A stretch of 64,000 nucleotides of DNA from Foliimonas ilicis (GTDB taxonomy: Bacteria; Pseudomonadota; Alphaproteobacteria; Rhizobiales; Rhizobiaceae). Positions 33,713 to 42,224 of this stretch are shown here, piece by piece. The stretch covers positions 62,001 to 126,000 of the forward strand of contig NZ_JBDUUH010000013.1 in the NCBI RefSeq assembly GCF_039939195.1, read 5' to 3'. The stretch's first letter is position 1. Each line of letters starts with the position of its first letter. A program made the translations under genes and the position numbers. The notes below the pieces were generated by a model that searched no databases, was not told where the DNA came from, and worked only from the letters and a program-made list of their open reading frames with translations.

Positions 33713-34996
33713 ATGGAGGAATACGTGGTAAATCAATATCTTACCGCCAAGAGTTTCAAAACGACGAGCCACAATCGTAACACCCGCAGCATGATAGGGC
33801 ATGCGGCGACTCACTTTGCCAGTGCGCAGCTCGAAGGTCTTATGGCGGTCTATGCTCGACCTCTTGGTGGCCGTGGTGTTGAAATCGAACTAAGCAAGAA
33901 GCACAGTTATCGTGTCACCGATTTCGTGCGCTGCTCCTATCTGGGTCTAGATAACCATCCAAAAATCGTTGAAGGCGCCATCGCCGCTGTTCAAAATCAC
34001 GGCTCCCTGCACTGGTCATGCGCACGGACCCGCCTGAATTTCAATCTCATCGGAGATCTGGAGGAAGCTCTCTCGAGGCTGTTCTCAGCCCGCGTAATCA
34101 CCTATTCCAGTGTACTGGCCGCCAATATGGGCGCACTGCCACTATTGGCTTCAGGCCATCTTACCAACAAGCATAAGCCGTTGATCGTCTTTGATCGCGT
34201 CGCCCACGCAACGCTCGCCTTTCATAAAGCTGCGATCGCCGAGGAGACCGAGGTAACCACAATCCCTCATAACGATTTGTCCGCTCTTGAAGCAATTTGC
34301 CGCGAGCATGGAAACGTCGCTTATGTATGCGATGGCATATACTCAATGGGTGGCAAGGCTCCGATCGAGGATTTGCTTGCTCTGCAGAAGCGTTATGGCC
34401 TGTTCCTATATATTGATGATGCACACGGGACTTCTCTGTTCGGCAAGAATGGTGAAGGCTTCGCCAGATCAAAAATTCCTGGCGAGTTGGGTGAGCGAAC
34501 CATTGTCGCCGCTTCGCTTGGAAAGGGCTTCGGAGCGTCGGGCGGAATGCTCATGCTTGGCACACAAGCCCAAGAAGATCTGTTTCGGAGTTTCGCAATT
34601 GCCCATGCATTTTCTGCCTCACCCAATCTCGCCGCTATTGGCGCAGCGCTCGCATCAGCGCGTTTACATCAGACTGCCGAATTAGCTGAACTGCAGACGC
34701 GTTTACAGGACAGACTTGCACTCTTCGATTCATTGATTGCGACTGGACTTGAAGGGCCGTTGCCCATTCGCATGATAACAATCGGCGATGAGTTGATGAC
34801 GATCGGAGCCGCCAAGGCAATCCTCGACGGCGGATATTATGTTTCAGCTGTCTTCTTTCCGACAGTCGCCAAGGGCAGAGCGGGGCTGCGCGTATGCCCC
34901 ACGGCAGGCCATACCGTCGATGAAATCAGGGGCCTTTGCACAATTCTTCGAGAGGTTCTGCATGATAGCGTGGCTCCGCCGGCCAACAAGCAGTGA
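33713..34996 (+). CDS. Alpha-oxoamine-synthase-like PLP enzyme
   Basis: Fold-type I PLP enzyme of about 427 residues, in the family of 2-amino-3-ketobutyrate CoA ligase, 8-amino-7-oxononanoate synthase and the CqsA/LqsA autoinducer synthases, which join an amino acid to an acyl thioester with loss of CO2. Seen: RCSYLGLDNHP, SLHWSCARTR, the PLP-pocket IDDAHGTSLFG, and the PLP lysine Lys271 in ASLGKGFGASGG. The start could be ATG 33713 or GTG 33725; GGAGG at 33715-33719 suits the GTG. The acetyltransferase follows 21 bp later, so the two form an operon. Which amino acid and acyl group are used cannot be read from the sequence. Confidence 0.8.
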   Translation: MEEYVVNQYLTAKSFKTTSHNRNTRSMIGHAATHFASAQLEGLMAVYARPLGGRGVEIELSKKHSYRVTDFVRCSYLGLDNHPKIVEGAIAAVQNHGSLHWSCARTRLNFNLIGDLEEALSRLFSARVITYSSVLAANMGALPLLASGHLTNKHKPLIVFDRVAHATLAFHKAAIAEETEVTTIPHNDLSALEAICREHGNVAYVCDGIYSMGGKAPIEDLLALQKRYGLFLYIDDAHGTSLFGKNGEGFARSKIPGELGERTIVAASLGKGFGASGGMLMLGTQAQEDLFRSFAIAHAFSASPNLAAIGAALASARLHQTAELAELQTRLQDRLALFDSLIATGLEGPLPIRMITIGDELMTIGAAKAILDGGYYVSAVFFPTVAKGRAGLRVCPTAGHTVDEIRGLCTILREVLHDSVAPPANKQ

Positions 34997-35017
34997 CGGG
35001 GTTGAAGCAGGTCCGAT

Positions 35018-35557
35018 ATGCTTCTTGAAACCGAACGGCTTTTGCTGAGACGCATACGGCTATCTGATACAGATGCGCTCTATCGCCTCCATTGCGATCC
35101 TCTTGTCGTACGGCTCACTACAGATGGTCACGCCATGACCCAGCGGCAGTCTGATAAGCGCCTGGATCTCTATCTCGAAGAATGGACACGTTTTGGTTTC
35201 GGGTTTTTCATCGTCTACGAAAAGCAACCTAATGGCGATCTCCACTTTAGCGGTCGCTGCGGCTTGCGTAATTTTAACGGAGCGGATGTGGAGCTGGGCT
35301 ACTGCTTTGCGGGAGCATCATCGGGACGAGGATTGGCGACTGAGGCAGCGAAGTCGGTGATTCACGACGCTTTTTCGCGACTTGCCCTGGAGAGACTCGT
35401 CGGCGTGGTCCGACCTACCAACAATCAGTCACAGCGCGTCCTTGAGAAGCTTGGCTTCTCCTACCGCGAGATAATCAATCACCGTGGCGTGGACTACCGC
35501 TTTTACGAACTGACCCCCTTCATGACGGGTGCCTCGTTGCGGACCAAGTCGAGATAG
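35018..35557 (+). CDS. GNAT acetyltransferase, RimJ/RimL-like
   Basis: A 179-residue acetyltransferase of the RimJ/RimL type: MLLETERLLLRRIRLSDTDA opens, with FSGRCGLRNFNGADVELGYC and ATEAAKSVIHDAFSRL in the acetyl-CoA core and NNQSQRVLEKLGFSYRE near the end, all usual family signatures. It would acetylate an amino group of a small molecule or protein N-terminus. Because it directly follows the oxoamine-synthase-like gene, acetylation of that enzyme's aminoketone product is an attractive inference. Convergent with the M81 operon. Confidence 0.83.
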   Translation: MLLETERLLLRRIRLSDTDALYRLHCDPLVVRLTTDGHAMTQRQSDKRLDLYLEEWTRFGFGFFIVYEKQPNGDLHFSGRCGLRNFNGADVELGYCFAGASSGRGLATEAAKSVIHDAFSRLALERLVGVVRPTNNQSQRVLEKLGFSYREIINHRGVDYRFYELTPFMTGASLRTKSR

Positions 35558-35612
35558 TATGCAGCAATTCTGCCTCAGAGGTTCGTTGTGGACGGACATT
35601 GTTTCGGTGGCC

Positions 35613-37160
35613 TTATGAAATTTTCAAGTCTGGTAGCGCGGCAAGTGCCCCGTCGGATTCGTAGGAAACCGCACGCCCATTTCGGTACGTTCTCATGCCG
35701 ACAACCGGTTCGCCAATGTCATGCTCTGGCCAGAAACGTGCCTTCGCGTAGTTGAGCGATCCCTTAGTGTAATAGCCAATTCCAGGACTGCGAACCAGAA
35801 GAGGCGTCGCCCGACCGGCGAAATTCAGTTTGAAATGATAGCCAGACTTAACGACGACGAAATCCAACGAGGCGAGGTCAATACCCTGACTTGTGAACAC
35901 CGCTGGATCATGGCTGAATGCTGGTCTGGTTGTTAGTATGACGCTCAATCGATCCTCAATTTCGATGATGGCTGTCGGTCCCATGGAACTCGCCTCGCCA
36001 CCCTGGAAAGGACCATCGAGAACAAAATCTCCGTCGCTTAAATGCACAATCTTGCCGGTCACAGCCAAGGGTTCAAACCCCGGTGTTATGCCGCCCCCGA
36101 TCGAAAGGGTGATCGAGCGATGTATGCCCCACTCATGCGCCTTTTGGACGCTTGACGGATCAGTCACAGGTAGTGCGCCTCTCAGATTGTCCCGACGCCT
36201 GAGCGCTGCCGCGAGGACAGCGGTGCTATCTCCAGGTGCGCCGGCAAGCACGCGATCTCCCATATCAGCCAATACATATGGAAGGCAGGGCTGTCGGGCA
36301 GCCACTAGCGACAGGGCATCCTCAATTTCCACCAGATCGTCCTCGAACCGCGACCTCTCGCGCCAGAAATGCCGCGCGATTGGCTTGGCGATCAAGCCGC
36401 TCTTTTCATCGTCATTCGTATGCACGACGACGGCCTGGCCGATGTCGAAATCATCTGCATAGCGAAACACATTGAAAACCGAGATGTCCCAGATTGTGCG
36501 GTTGTCGCGTGCTAACTGCCGCGCGTGCTTATGAATTTCAAAAAGCGGCCCATTTGCGGTTTCAGCTGCACCAGGCAAGATCATCGGCATTTTTGCAATG
36601 GTGGTTACTGGCCGCAACTGACCGGTTAGCATTGCAAGTAAGCCTTGAACTACTTTTTCCCCGCATTCAACGACGTCGGAGTGCGGATTCTCCTTACATG
36701 CGATGCATATGTCAGCCGCCGCAACCATTGTGTCGGTAATATGGGCATGTAAATCTAGCCCGACGCCAATCGGTATGGTTGGGCCTACCGCATCGCGGAG
36801 GCTTCTTAGTAAATCGCCCTCAGCATCGGCAAGCCTGGTAGTTCCCATTGCCCCATGGAGTTCCAGCGCGATTGCGTCCGGTTTGTGGGTGAGCGCGTCG
36901 GAAATCAGCCGCGCCTTCACCCATTCAAAGAAATCGTGATCGACAAGGCCGCTCGGCGGTGCCGTTACGGAAAGGCTTGGAATTATCTTTGAGCTATGTC
37001 GCTGCAACTCTATGATCATGCCACCAAGCGTCGAGCCCGATGCAGTCAGATCATCGCACTCGCATACCTGAAAATCCGCCCTGGCCGTGACTTGCGGATT
37101 GAAGCCATTCGATTCATGCCAGAAGCGCGCGACCATAACCCTGGACGGTGTGTCTTTCAT
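35613..37160 (-). CDS. M81-family metallopeptidase (MlrC-like)
   Basis: A 515-residue member of family M81, named for MlrC, which finishes the breakdown of linearised microcystin. Zinc-binding residues are visible in FWHESNGFNP near the N-terminus and GLDLHAHITD in the first half; GAPGDST, then SIGGGITPGFEPL and VVKSGYHFK lie in the C-terminal domain. It is the last gene of a five-gene operon with a polyamine-type ABC importer, 33 bp after the binding-protein gene, so it probably hydrolyses an amide in the imported compound. The natural substrate class of most M81 proteins is unknown. Confidence 0.85.
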   Translation of the reverse strand: MKDTPSRVMVARFWHESNGFNPQVTARADFQVCECDDLTASGSTLGGMIIELQRHSSKIIPSLSVTAPPSGLVDHDFFEWVKARLISDALTHKPDAIALELHGAMGTTRLADAEGDLLRSLRDAVGPTIPIGVGLDLHAHITDTMVAAADICIACKENPHSDVVECGEKVVQGLLAMLTGQLRPVTTIAKMPMILPGAAETANGPLFEIHKHARQLARDNRTIWDISVFNVFRYADDFDIGQAVVVHTNDDEKSGLIAKPIARHFWRERSRFEDDLVEIEDALSLVAARQPCLPYVLADMGDRVLAGAPGDSTAVLAAALRRRDNLRGALPVTDPSSVQKAHEWGIHRSITLSIGGGITPGFEPLAVTGKIVHLSDGDFVLDGPFQGGEASSMGPTAIIEIEDRLSVILTTRPAFSHDPAVFTSQGIDLASLDFVVVKSGYHFKLNFAGRATPLLVRSPGIGYYTKGSLNYAKARFWPEHDIGEPVVGMRTYRNGRAVSYESDGALAALPDLKIS

Positions 37161-37193
37161 CTCAATGTTTCCCTATCCGTGTCCTTGGCCGGA

Positions 37194-38270
37194 CTATTGA
37201 ATCCAGCTGTTCCAGCGCTCGAGCATCAAGGCTGCATTGTCGTTGATCCATTTTGCGTCGGGGACAACGATGTGGTTATCGATCTCGTAAGCGCTCGGCA
37301 GATCGGCACGTGCCTCTGCCGACATCATCGACATGGCTTCCGCACTCGGTGGTGTACAGGAAAGAACGTCACAGACTTTGGCCTGGGCCTCTGGTGAGCT
37401 TAGCCAGTAGTCCATCAGTCTGAGCGCATTGTCCCGATTGGCAGCATCCTTGATAAGGGCAATCCGATCGCCGACAAGAAAGGCCCCGTTGTATGACCAT
37501 GCGACTGGGTAGCCTTCGCTCTTCAGGGCTTTGGCTCTCGTTAGCCAGACCTGCCCGATTGAGTATTCTCCGTTACGGAAACCCTGCATGCTTTGATCAC
37601 CGCTTTTCCACCAAAGTGAAACAGCGGGCCGGATTTCTTCAAGCTTGGACAAAGCACGATCAATATCGAGCGGAAACAGATCCTCATGGGCGACACCATC
37701 GGCAAGGAGTGCCGCTGCCATAACGCGCCAAGGATCATCAAAATTCGGGAAAGTGCGGCCTCCCGGGAACCGGTTGAGATCCCACATATCAGCCCAGCTC
37801 TCGGGAACTGATCCGTCAAACGCATCCGTCTTGTAGGCAAGAAGAGTTGAATTGGACAGCAATCTCACGCCGGCTGCGCTGCAGGCGTCTTGCGAAAGGC
37901 CAGGATGTTTGACGAACTGTTCTTCACAGAACGCCGACAAGTCCTGCGCTGATTGGCCATGCTCGTCTGAACTCGCCTGGATGTCGCCCTGAAGGTAGAG
38001 ATCCCAACTAACATTCCCGGTCCGGACCATCGCGGACGCTTTTGCGCGCATCTCGGCATTTGTTCCCGCGACGGTTACGACTTCGATTCCGGTCTCTTTG
38101 GTGAACGGATCGAACCAGGCTTGTCGCAATGCTCGTTCATATGCGCCGCCAGTCGTGGCAATGACCACCTTTTCAGATGCCGTAACGCTTCCATTTGTCA
38201 TGGCTGCACAAAGACATCCTGTGAACAGTATGATCTTCTTCAAGGATTGATTTCTGACTGCTAAGCCCAT
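37194..38270 (-). CDS. ABC transporter periplasmic binding protein, PotD type
   Basis: A 358-residue solute-binding protein with a signal peptide (MGLAVRNQSLKKIILFTGCL, cleavage likely after VTAS). The mature start EKVVIATTGGAYERALRQAW and later SNSTLLAYKTDAF, ADMWDLNRFPGGRTFPNF are typical of spermidine/putrescine-type binding proteins. ATG 38270 is preferred over an earlier ATG because GAGGAGG precedes it and the signal peptide begins there. It delivers substrate to the permease pair encoded upstream in the same operon. Polyamine-class fold is clear; ligand is not. Confidence 0.9.
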   Translation of the reverse strand: MGLAVRNQSLKKIILFTGCLCAAMTNGSVTASEKVVIATTGGAYERALRQAWFDPFTKETGIEVVTVAGTNAEMRAKASAMVRTGNVSWDLYLQGDIQASSDEHGQSAQDLSAFCEEQFVKHPGLSQDACSAAGVRLLSNSTLLAYKTDAFDGSVPESWADMWDLNRFPGGRTFPNFDDPWRVMAAALLADGVAHEDLFPLDIDRALSKLEEIRPAVSLWWKSGDQSMQGFRNGEYSIGQVWLTRAKALKSEGYPVAWSYNGAFLVGDRIALIKDAANRDNALRLMDYWLSSPEAQAKVCDVLSCTPPSAEAMSMMSAEARADLPSAYEIDNHIVVPDAKWINDNAALMLERWNSWIQ

Positions 38271-38325
38271 GGGGCGGCCTCCTCTTTGCTTAAACGGAGA
38301 TTGGAGAGCTGTTGCGCCTGATTTT

Positions 38326-39177
38326 TCAGGTGCGTCTGGCATGATGAATGATCGACATGAGCATCAGGGATATGCCGACCATAATGGTGGAAACCGCTGC
38401 AATGACCGGAGTGAGATTGAAGTCGATGTCTTCGAACATCTTACGGCTGATCGTTTTGCCGCCCATATCGGAGATAAAGAATGCAACGGTCGCCTCGTCA
38501 AAGGACGATAGGAAGGCAAAGACTGCACCTATCGCGATTGCCGGCGCGATGTTGGGAAGTATCACGCTAAAAAAACTGCGCAGACGGCCGGCGCCACAGC
38601 TCAAAGCTGCCAGCTCAATTGTGAAATCGAAGCGCTGCAACGCAGCCATCACTGTGATCACGACATAGGGTATTGCAAGTACCGTATGTGCGATCAGGAA
38701 GCCGAAGAAACTGCCCGTGAGCCGCATGGGGGCAAATACCAAATATAGTGCTACGCCCAGCACAATGTGGGGGACTATCATCGGACTGAAGGTGAGGGCC
38801 TGCAGAAGCGATTTACCGGGAAAATTGCCGCGCACCAAAGCGATCGCTGCGAGCGTACCGATGATAGTGGCAGAAATCGTTGTGCCGATCGCAATTTTAA
38901 AGCTGAAGAGCGTTGCGGTCATCCAGTCGGGATCGTTGAAATATTCGCGATACCAATGAAGCGTCAGATCTTGCGGTGGAAACTCGATATAGCTCGCACT
39001 GTTTAGCGATATCGGGATTATGATTAGTGTAGGAAGGACCAGAAAAAAGAAGATAACGCCAAGCACCAATCCGGCCAACAGGGTTCCAAGCGCACGACGG
39101 TATGGATGCGCTAAACTGCGCGTCCCGAAATATGTGCCGCGAGCTCTACCCATAAAAGTGTTTGATTCAGCTGACAC
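38326..39177 (-). CDS. ABC transporter permease, PotC type
   Basis: A 283-residue inner-membrane permease with six predicted membrane segments, beginning with LAGLVLGVIFFFLVLPTLII. The cytoplasmic EAA loop that docks on the ATPase is ELAALSCGAGRLRSFFSVIL, with P-rich ILPNIAPAI after it. Starts inside the end of the preceding permease gene (11-bp overlap), showing translational coupling. Partner of the PotB-type permease at 39167-40075. Confidence 0.9.
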   Translation of the reverse strand: MSAESNTFMGRARGTYFGTRSLAHPYRRALGTLLAGLVLGVIFFFLVLPTLIIIPISLNSASYIEFPPQDLTLHWYREYFNDPDWMTATLFSFKIAIGTTISATIIGTLAAIALVRGNFPGKSLLQALTFSPMIVPHIVLGVALYLVFAPMRLTGSFFGFLIAHTVLAIPYVVITVMAALQRFDFTIELAALSCGAGRLRSFFSVILPNIAPAIAIGAVFAFLSSFDEATVAFFISDMGGKTISRKMFEDIDFNLTPVIAAVSTIMVGISLMLMSIIHHARRT

Positions 39178-40075
39178 CGTGAAATCCTTTGTTGAATGAA
39201 AGCACCTTCCGGAAAACCAGGACGAACAGAAGCGTCAGAAATAGAAGTACGGTCGACAGTGCTGCAGCAAACGGCCAGTCAAGAAGCGCTGTCGCCTGCT
39301 GACCAATCAATGTCGCCATCATCAGCGTACCCGGTCCACCGATGAGCGCAGGCGTGATGTAGAAGCCGAGGGCAAGGATGAAGCACATGACGCATCCTGC
39401 AAACACGCCAGGAAGGCTCAACGGAAGTGTTACACGGACGAAAGCTAAAACGGCAGTTGCTCCGAGATTTCTTGCGGCGAGCTCGTATTCGTTAGGAATC
39501 GAACGCAATACTGCGAAGATGGGCAGGATCATGAATGGCATGAGCACATGGGTCATGGCGACAATCACGGCCGTCTCATTGTAGATCAGTTGTATTGGTT
39601 CCGCGGCAATACCGGTGTCTGTGATAAATCGATTGACGACGCCGTTGCGCTGCAAGAGAACTATCCACGCATAAGAACGGACGAGGACCGGCGACCAGAG
39701 CGCGATAAAAACAGCGGCCGTCGCAACAAGTGCCAGTCGGCCTTTCAGTCGGGACATCGCCATGGCGACTGGAAATCCTAGCAGTAAGCAGGCAATCGTT
39801 ACCGCAAGCGCCACTCTGAATGTCCGCGCCATGACCGCCATGTAAAGTGGCTGCTCGAAAACGCGCATGTACGGGGAAAAATCAAGCCCCGGGTTGAACA
39901 GGCTCAGCTTGACGAGATATCCGATCGGATAAAGAAAACCGGCCGTGAGGACGGCTAGCAAGGGCGTTAGTAGATAAAGCGACAGCATCGGTGAATAGTG
40001 CCGGAAGGACTGCTGTGCAAACGCCTGCTGAAAGCGCCGGTACAGACCGTTCGGATGAGCACTGGACCTGCTCAT
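39167..40075 (-). CDS. ABC transporter permease, PotB type
   Basis: A 302-residue inner-membrane permease; first membrane segment near LLTPLLAVLTAGFLYPIGYL, EAA loop ELAARNLGATAVLAFVRVTL. ATG 40075 is chosen because GAGGGCTTCGAC lies before it; it overlaps the ATPase stop by 4 bp (ATGA), showing tight coupling. With the PotC-type subunit it forms the membrane channel of the importer. Confidence 0.9.
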   Translation of the reverse strand: MSRSSAHPNGLYRRFQQAFAQQSFRHYSPMLSLYLLTPLLAVLTAGFLYPIGYLVKLSLFNPGLDFSPYMRVFEQPLYMAVMARTFRVALAVTIACLLLGFPVAMAMSRLKGRLALVATAAVFIALWSPVLVRSYAWIVLLQRNGVVNRFITDTGIAAEPIQLIYNETAVIVAMTHVLMPFMILPIFAVLRSIPNEYELAARNLGATAVLAFVRVTLPLSLPGVFAGCVMCFILALGFYITPALIGGPGTLMMATLIGQQATALLDWPFAAALSTVLLFLTLLFVLVFRKVLSFNKGFHGVS

Positions 40076-41181
40076 GTCGAAGCCCTCAGTGAAGGAAAGA
40101 CATGGCACGCATCATTTGGAGCAATGACTCCAATGCGATCGCCGACACAAGCAATAGGCGCACGCCCGGTAACCGGAATCTGGATTTGCACCAGCGGATT
40201 TCCCCAGGTGTTTATCTTCGCCAGAACAAGCTGGAAAGAGCCAACAAAAACGCTGGACTCGATACAGCCTTCAATTGAGCCGCTTGTTCCGGCGTTTGCA
40301 ATCGAAAGTTGCTCCGGCCGCACTGCGAGGCGTACCGGATCGCCTTTCGTAATGCGGTTTCGTTCCTCCGTATCCAATCCTGGAACCGACAACGTGATTG
40401 CCTCGCTTATGCGAACCACGCAGGCATCACGCTTATGCCCAAGATACTCGCCCTCGATGAAATTCATCTTGCCGATGAAATCCGCGACGAATGCTGATTG
40501 CGGCTTTTGATAGAGTTCCATTGGTCCGCCGACCTGGACGACATTGCCCTGCGTCATGACGGCGACACGATCCGACATGGTCAATGCCTCGTCTTGATCG
40601 TGGGTTACATAGACAACCGTAGCGCCAAGTCGCTTTTGCAGCTTCGATATCTCGAGCTGCATGCTCTCTCGCAGTTTCTTGTCGAGCGCACCCAAGGGTT
40701 CGTCCATCAGAAGAACAGGCGGTTCGAAGACTATTGCACGCGCGACCGCAACGCGCTGCTGTTGTCCTCCCGACAACTCATGAGGATAACGATTTTCATA
40801 ATCTGCAAGCTGGACAAGCTCCAGCGAGCGTTTCGCGCGCTCTGCGACCGTTGACCGGTTCAACCCACGCATACGCAGGGGAAATGCAATATTTTGCCCA
40901 ACGGTCAAATGCGGGAACAATGCGTATTTCTGAAAAACCATGCCGATATTGCGATGGTTGGGTGCGAGCGACGTTACATCATGCTCACCGATCGATATCC
41001 GTCCTGAGGAAGGTCTCTCAAAACCGGCAATCATCGCCAGAAGCGTCGATTTGCCCGATCCGGACGGGCCCAAAATGGAAACAAATTCTCCGGCCTGAAT
41101 TTCGAATGAGACATCATCAACTGCAATGGTCTCATTGTAGCGTTTTCCGAGCCCGTGAAGGGTTAGCGTCTGGCCAATCAA
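40072..41181 (-). CDS. ABC transporter ATPase, PotA type
   Basis: The ATP-binding subunit of the importer, first gene of the operon. Walker A GPSGSGKST, Q-loop FQKYALFPH, signature LSGGQQQRVAVARAI, Walker B VLLMDEPLGALD and H-loop VTHDQDEAL are all intact; the C-terminal TOBE region (VRLAVRPEQLSI) follows. Two starts are possible: TTG 41181 has AGAGGAGAATCGGCA before it and fits the family N-terminus (LIGQTLTLHGLGKRYN); ATG 41226 would add 15 residues without a good ribosome site. TTG is preferred. It diverges from gntR, with a shared TTGNNNCAA-type site between them. Confidence 0.92.
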   Translation of the reverse strand: MIGQTLTLHGLGKRYNETIAVDDVSFEIQAGEFVSILGPSGSGKSTLLAMIAGFERPSSGRISIGEHDVTSLAPNHRNIGMVFQKYALFPHLTVGQNIAFPLRMRGLNRSTVAERAKRSLELVQLADYENRYPHELSGGQQQRVAVARAIVFEPPVLLMDEPLGALDKKLRESMQLEISKLQKRLGATVVYVTHDQDEALTMSDRVAVMTQGNVVQVGGPMELYQKPQSAFVADFIGKMNFIEGEYLGHKRDACVVRISEAITLSVPGLDTEERNRITKGDPVRLAVRPEQLSIANAGTSGSIEGCIESSVFVGSFQLVLAKINTWGNPLVQIQIPVTGRAPIACVGDRIGVIAPNDACHVFPSLRAST

Positions 41182-41369
41182 TGCCGATTCTCCTCTGGAA
41201 CTCCGTTGATGAATCCCGATTGCCAAGGCGCGTTCTCAGGACCTCAATAGCTATTTCGATCCTTCGCTGGAAAAATCCGGAGATGTCAGCCATCTGCCGG
41301 CTGAACTCCGTTTCATTCAGTGGACCACGCGACGAGATGTGCCGTATGTGTTATGTTGTTGTCACAGAA

Positions 41370-41406
41370 TTGATGCACACAGTTTATGTGACTTTTTGAT
41401 GCAACA
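41370..41406. promoter_or_regulatory. TTGATGCAACA sites in the importer-gntR gap
   Basis: TTTGATGCAACA at 41395-41406 is the reverse complement of the 12-bp core of the 17-bp motif; a partial copy TTGATGCA sits at 41370-41377. The gap serves the divergent importer operon and gntR, so a GntR dimer bound here could control both. The full copy ends 11 bp before the gntR ATG. Confidence 0.55.
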
Positions 41407-41417
41407 TAAAGTTCACA

Positions 41418-42146
41418 ATGTCAACGGATGGGAAGCAAGAAATGATTGATGACACTGATGGGGCGCAAAACGACGACAAACCACCTGTCCGGCTGGGCGA
41501 GGTAGTTTACCAGCAAATGAAGGAGCGTCTGATACGCGGTGCGTTCGAGCCGGGCCACAAGCTTACGGTTCGCGCCCTTGCGGAAGCCCTTGGTGTCAGT
41601 TCCACCCCAGCGCGCGATGCAATCAACAGGCTGACCTTCGAAGGGGCTCTCGTTTTCGCCGGGCCAAAAACGGTAATTGTTCCTTTTGTCGGCCCGGAAG
41701 CCCTTGAAGAAATTACATTAATGCGCCTTGCCTTGGAAGGGCTCGCGGCTGAAAAATCAGTTTTGCGGGTAACTCAAAACGACATCGATGAGCTTACAAA
41801 AATACAGGCGGATATAAACGCCGCGCTCGGTGATGCCCGTTATGCTGATGCCCTGTGGAGCAATAAGGAGTTCCATTTTCTAATATACAGGCTGTCGCAG
41901 ATGCCGCATCTCATGACCACAATTGAAACCTTGTGGTTGCGGATAGGGGCGGCATTCAACGACCTCTACCCCGAATTCGCAGAAGCGAAATACGGGGTCC
42001 ACAACCATATGGCGGCAATAGAAGGGCTCCTTGATCGGGATGGCGGCGCGGTACGTGCGGCAATAGAAAGCGATATTCGTGACGGTTACAGGCGCCTTAG
42101 AAGGGCCGAACGCGAACGATCAGCTCAGAATTTGCATCTTTCGTGA
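41418..42146 (+). CDS. GntR-family regulator (FadR/FCD type)
   Basis: A 242-residue regulator. The N-terminal winged helix (about 25-95) has VVYQQMKERLIRGAFEPGHK, LTVRALAEALGVSSTPARDA and INRLTFEGAL, the standard GntR pattern; the C-terminal FCD domain (100-235) is helical with the usual metal-binding pattern partly visible (FHFLIYRLS, VHNHMAAIEGL). FCD regulators bind small carboxylates or amino acids. It lies between the importer operon and the aminotransferase operon and probably controls both through the TTGNNNCAA sites. An alternative start at ATG 41442 has a better ribosome site (GGAAGCAAGAA). Confidence 0.9.
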   Translation: MSTDGKQEMIDDTDGAQNDDKPPVRLGEVVYQQMKERLIRGAFEPGHKLTVRALAEALGVSSTPARDAINRLTFEGALVFAGPKTVIVPFVGPEALEEITLMRLALEGLAAEKSVLRVTQNDIDELTKIQADINAALGDARYADALWSNKEFHFLIYRLSQMPHLMTTIETLWLRIGAAFNDLYPEFAEAKYGVHNHMAAIEGLLDRDGGAVRAAIESDIRDGYRRLRRAERERSAQNLHLS

Positions 42147-42150
42147 TAAA

Positions 42151-42195
42151 TTTGTTGCGTCAGTGACGTATGTGTGATTTTTGTTGCATCAAATT
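42151..42195. promoter_or_regulatory. Tandem TTGCATCAA-type sites before the aminotransferase operon
   Basis: TTTTGTTGCATCAAATT at 42179-42195 is identical to 32684-32700. A near copy, TTTGTTGCGTCA (11 of 12 bases of the core), begins 29 bp earlier at 42151. The exact copy ends 29 bp before the aminotransferase ATG. Confidence 0.6.
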
Positions 42196-42224
42196 GGTGA
42201 TTGATATCACAGGAGGTGCAACAG

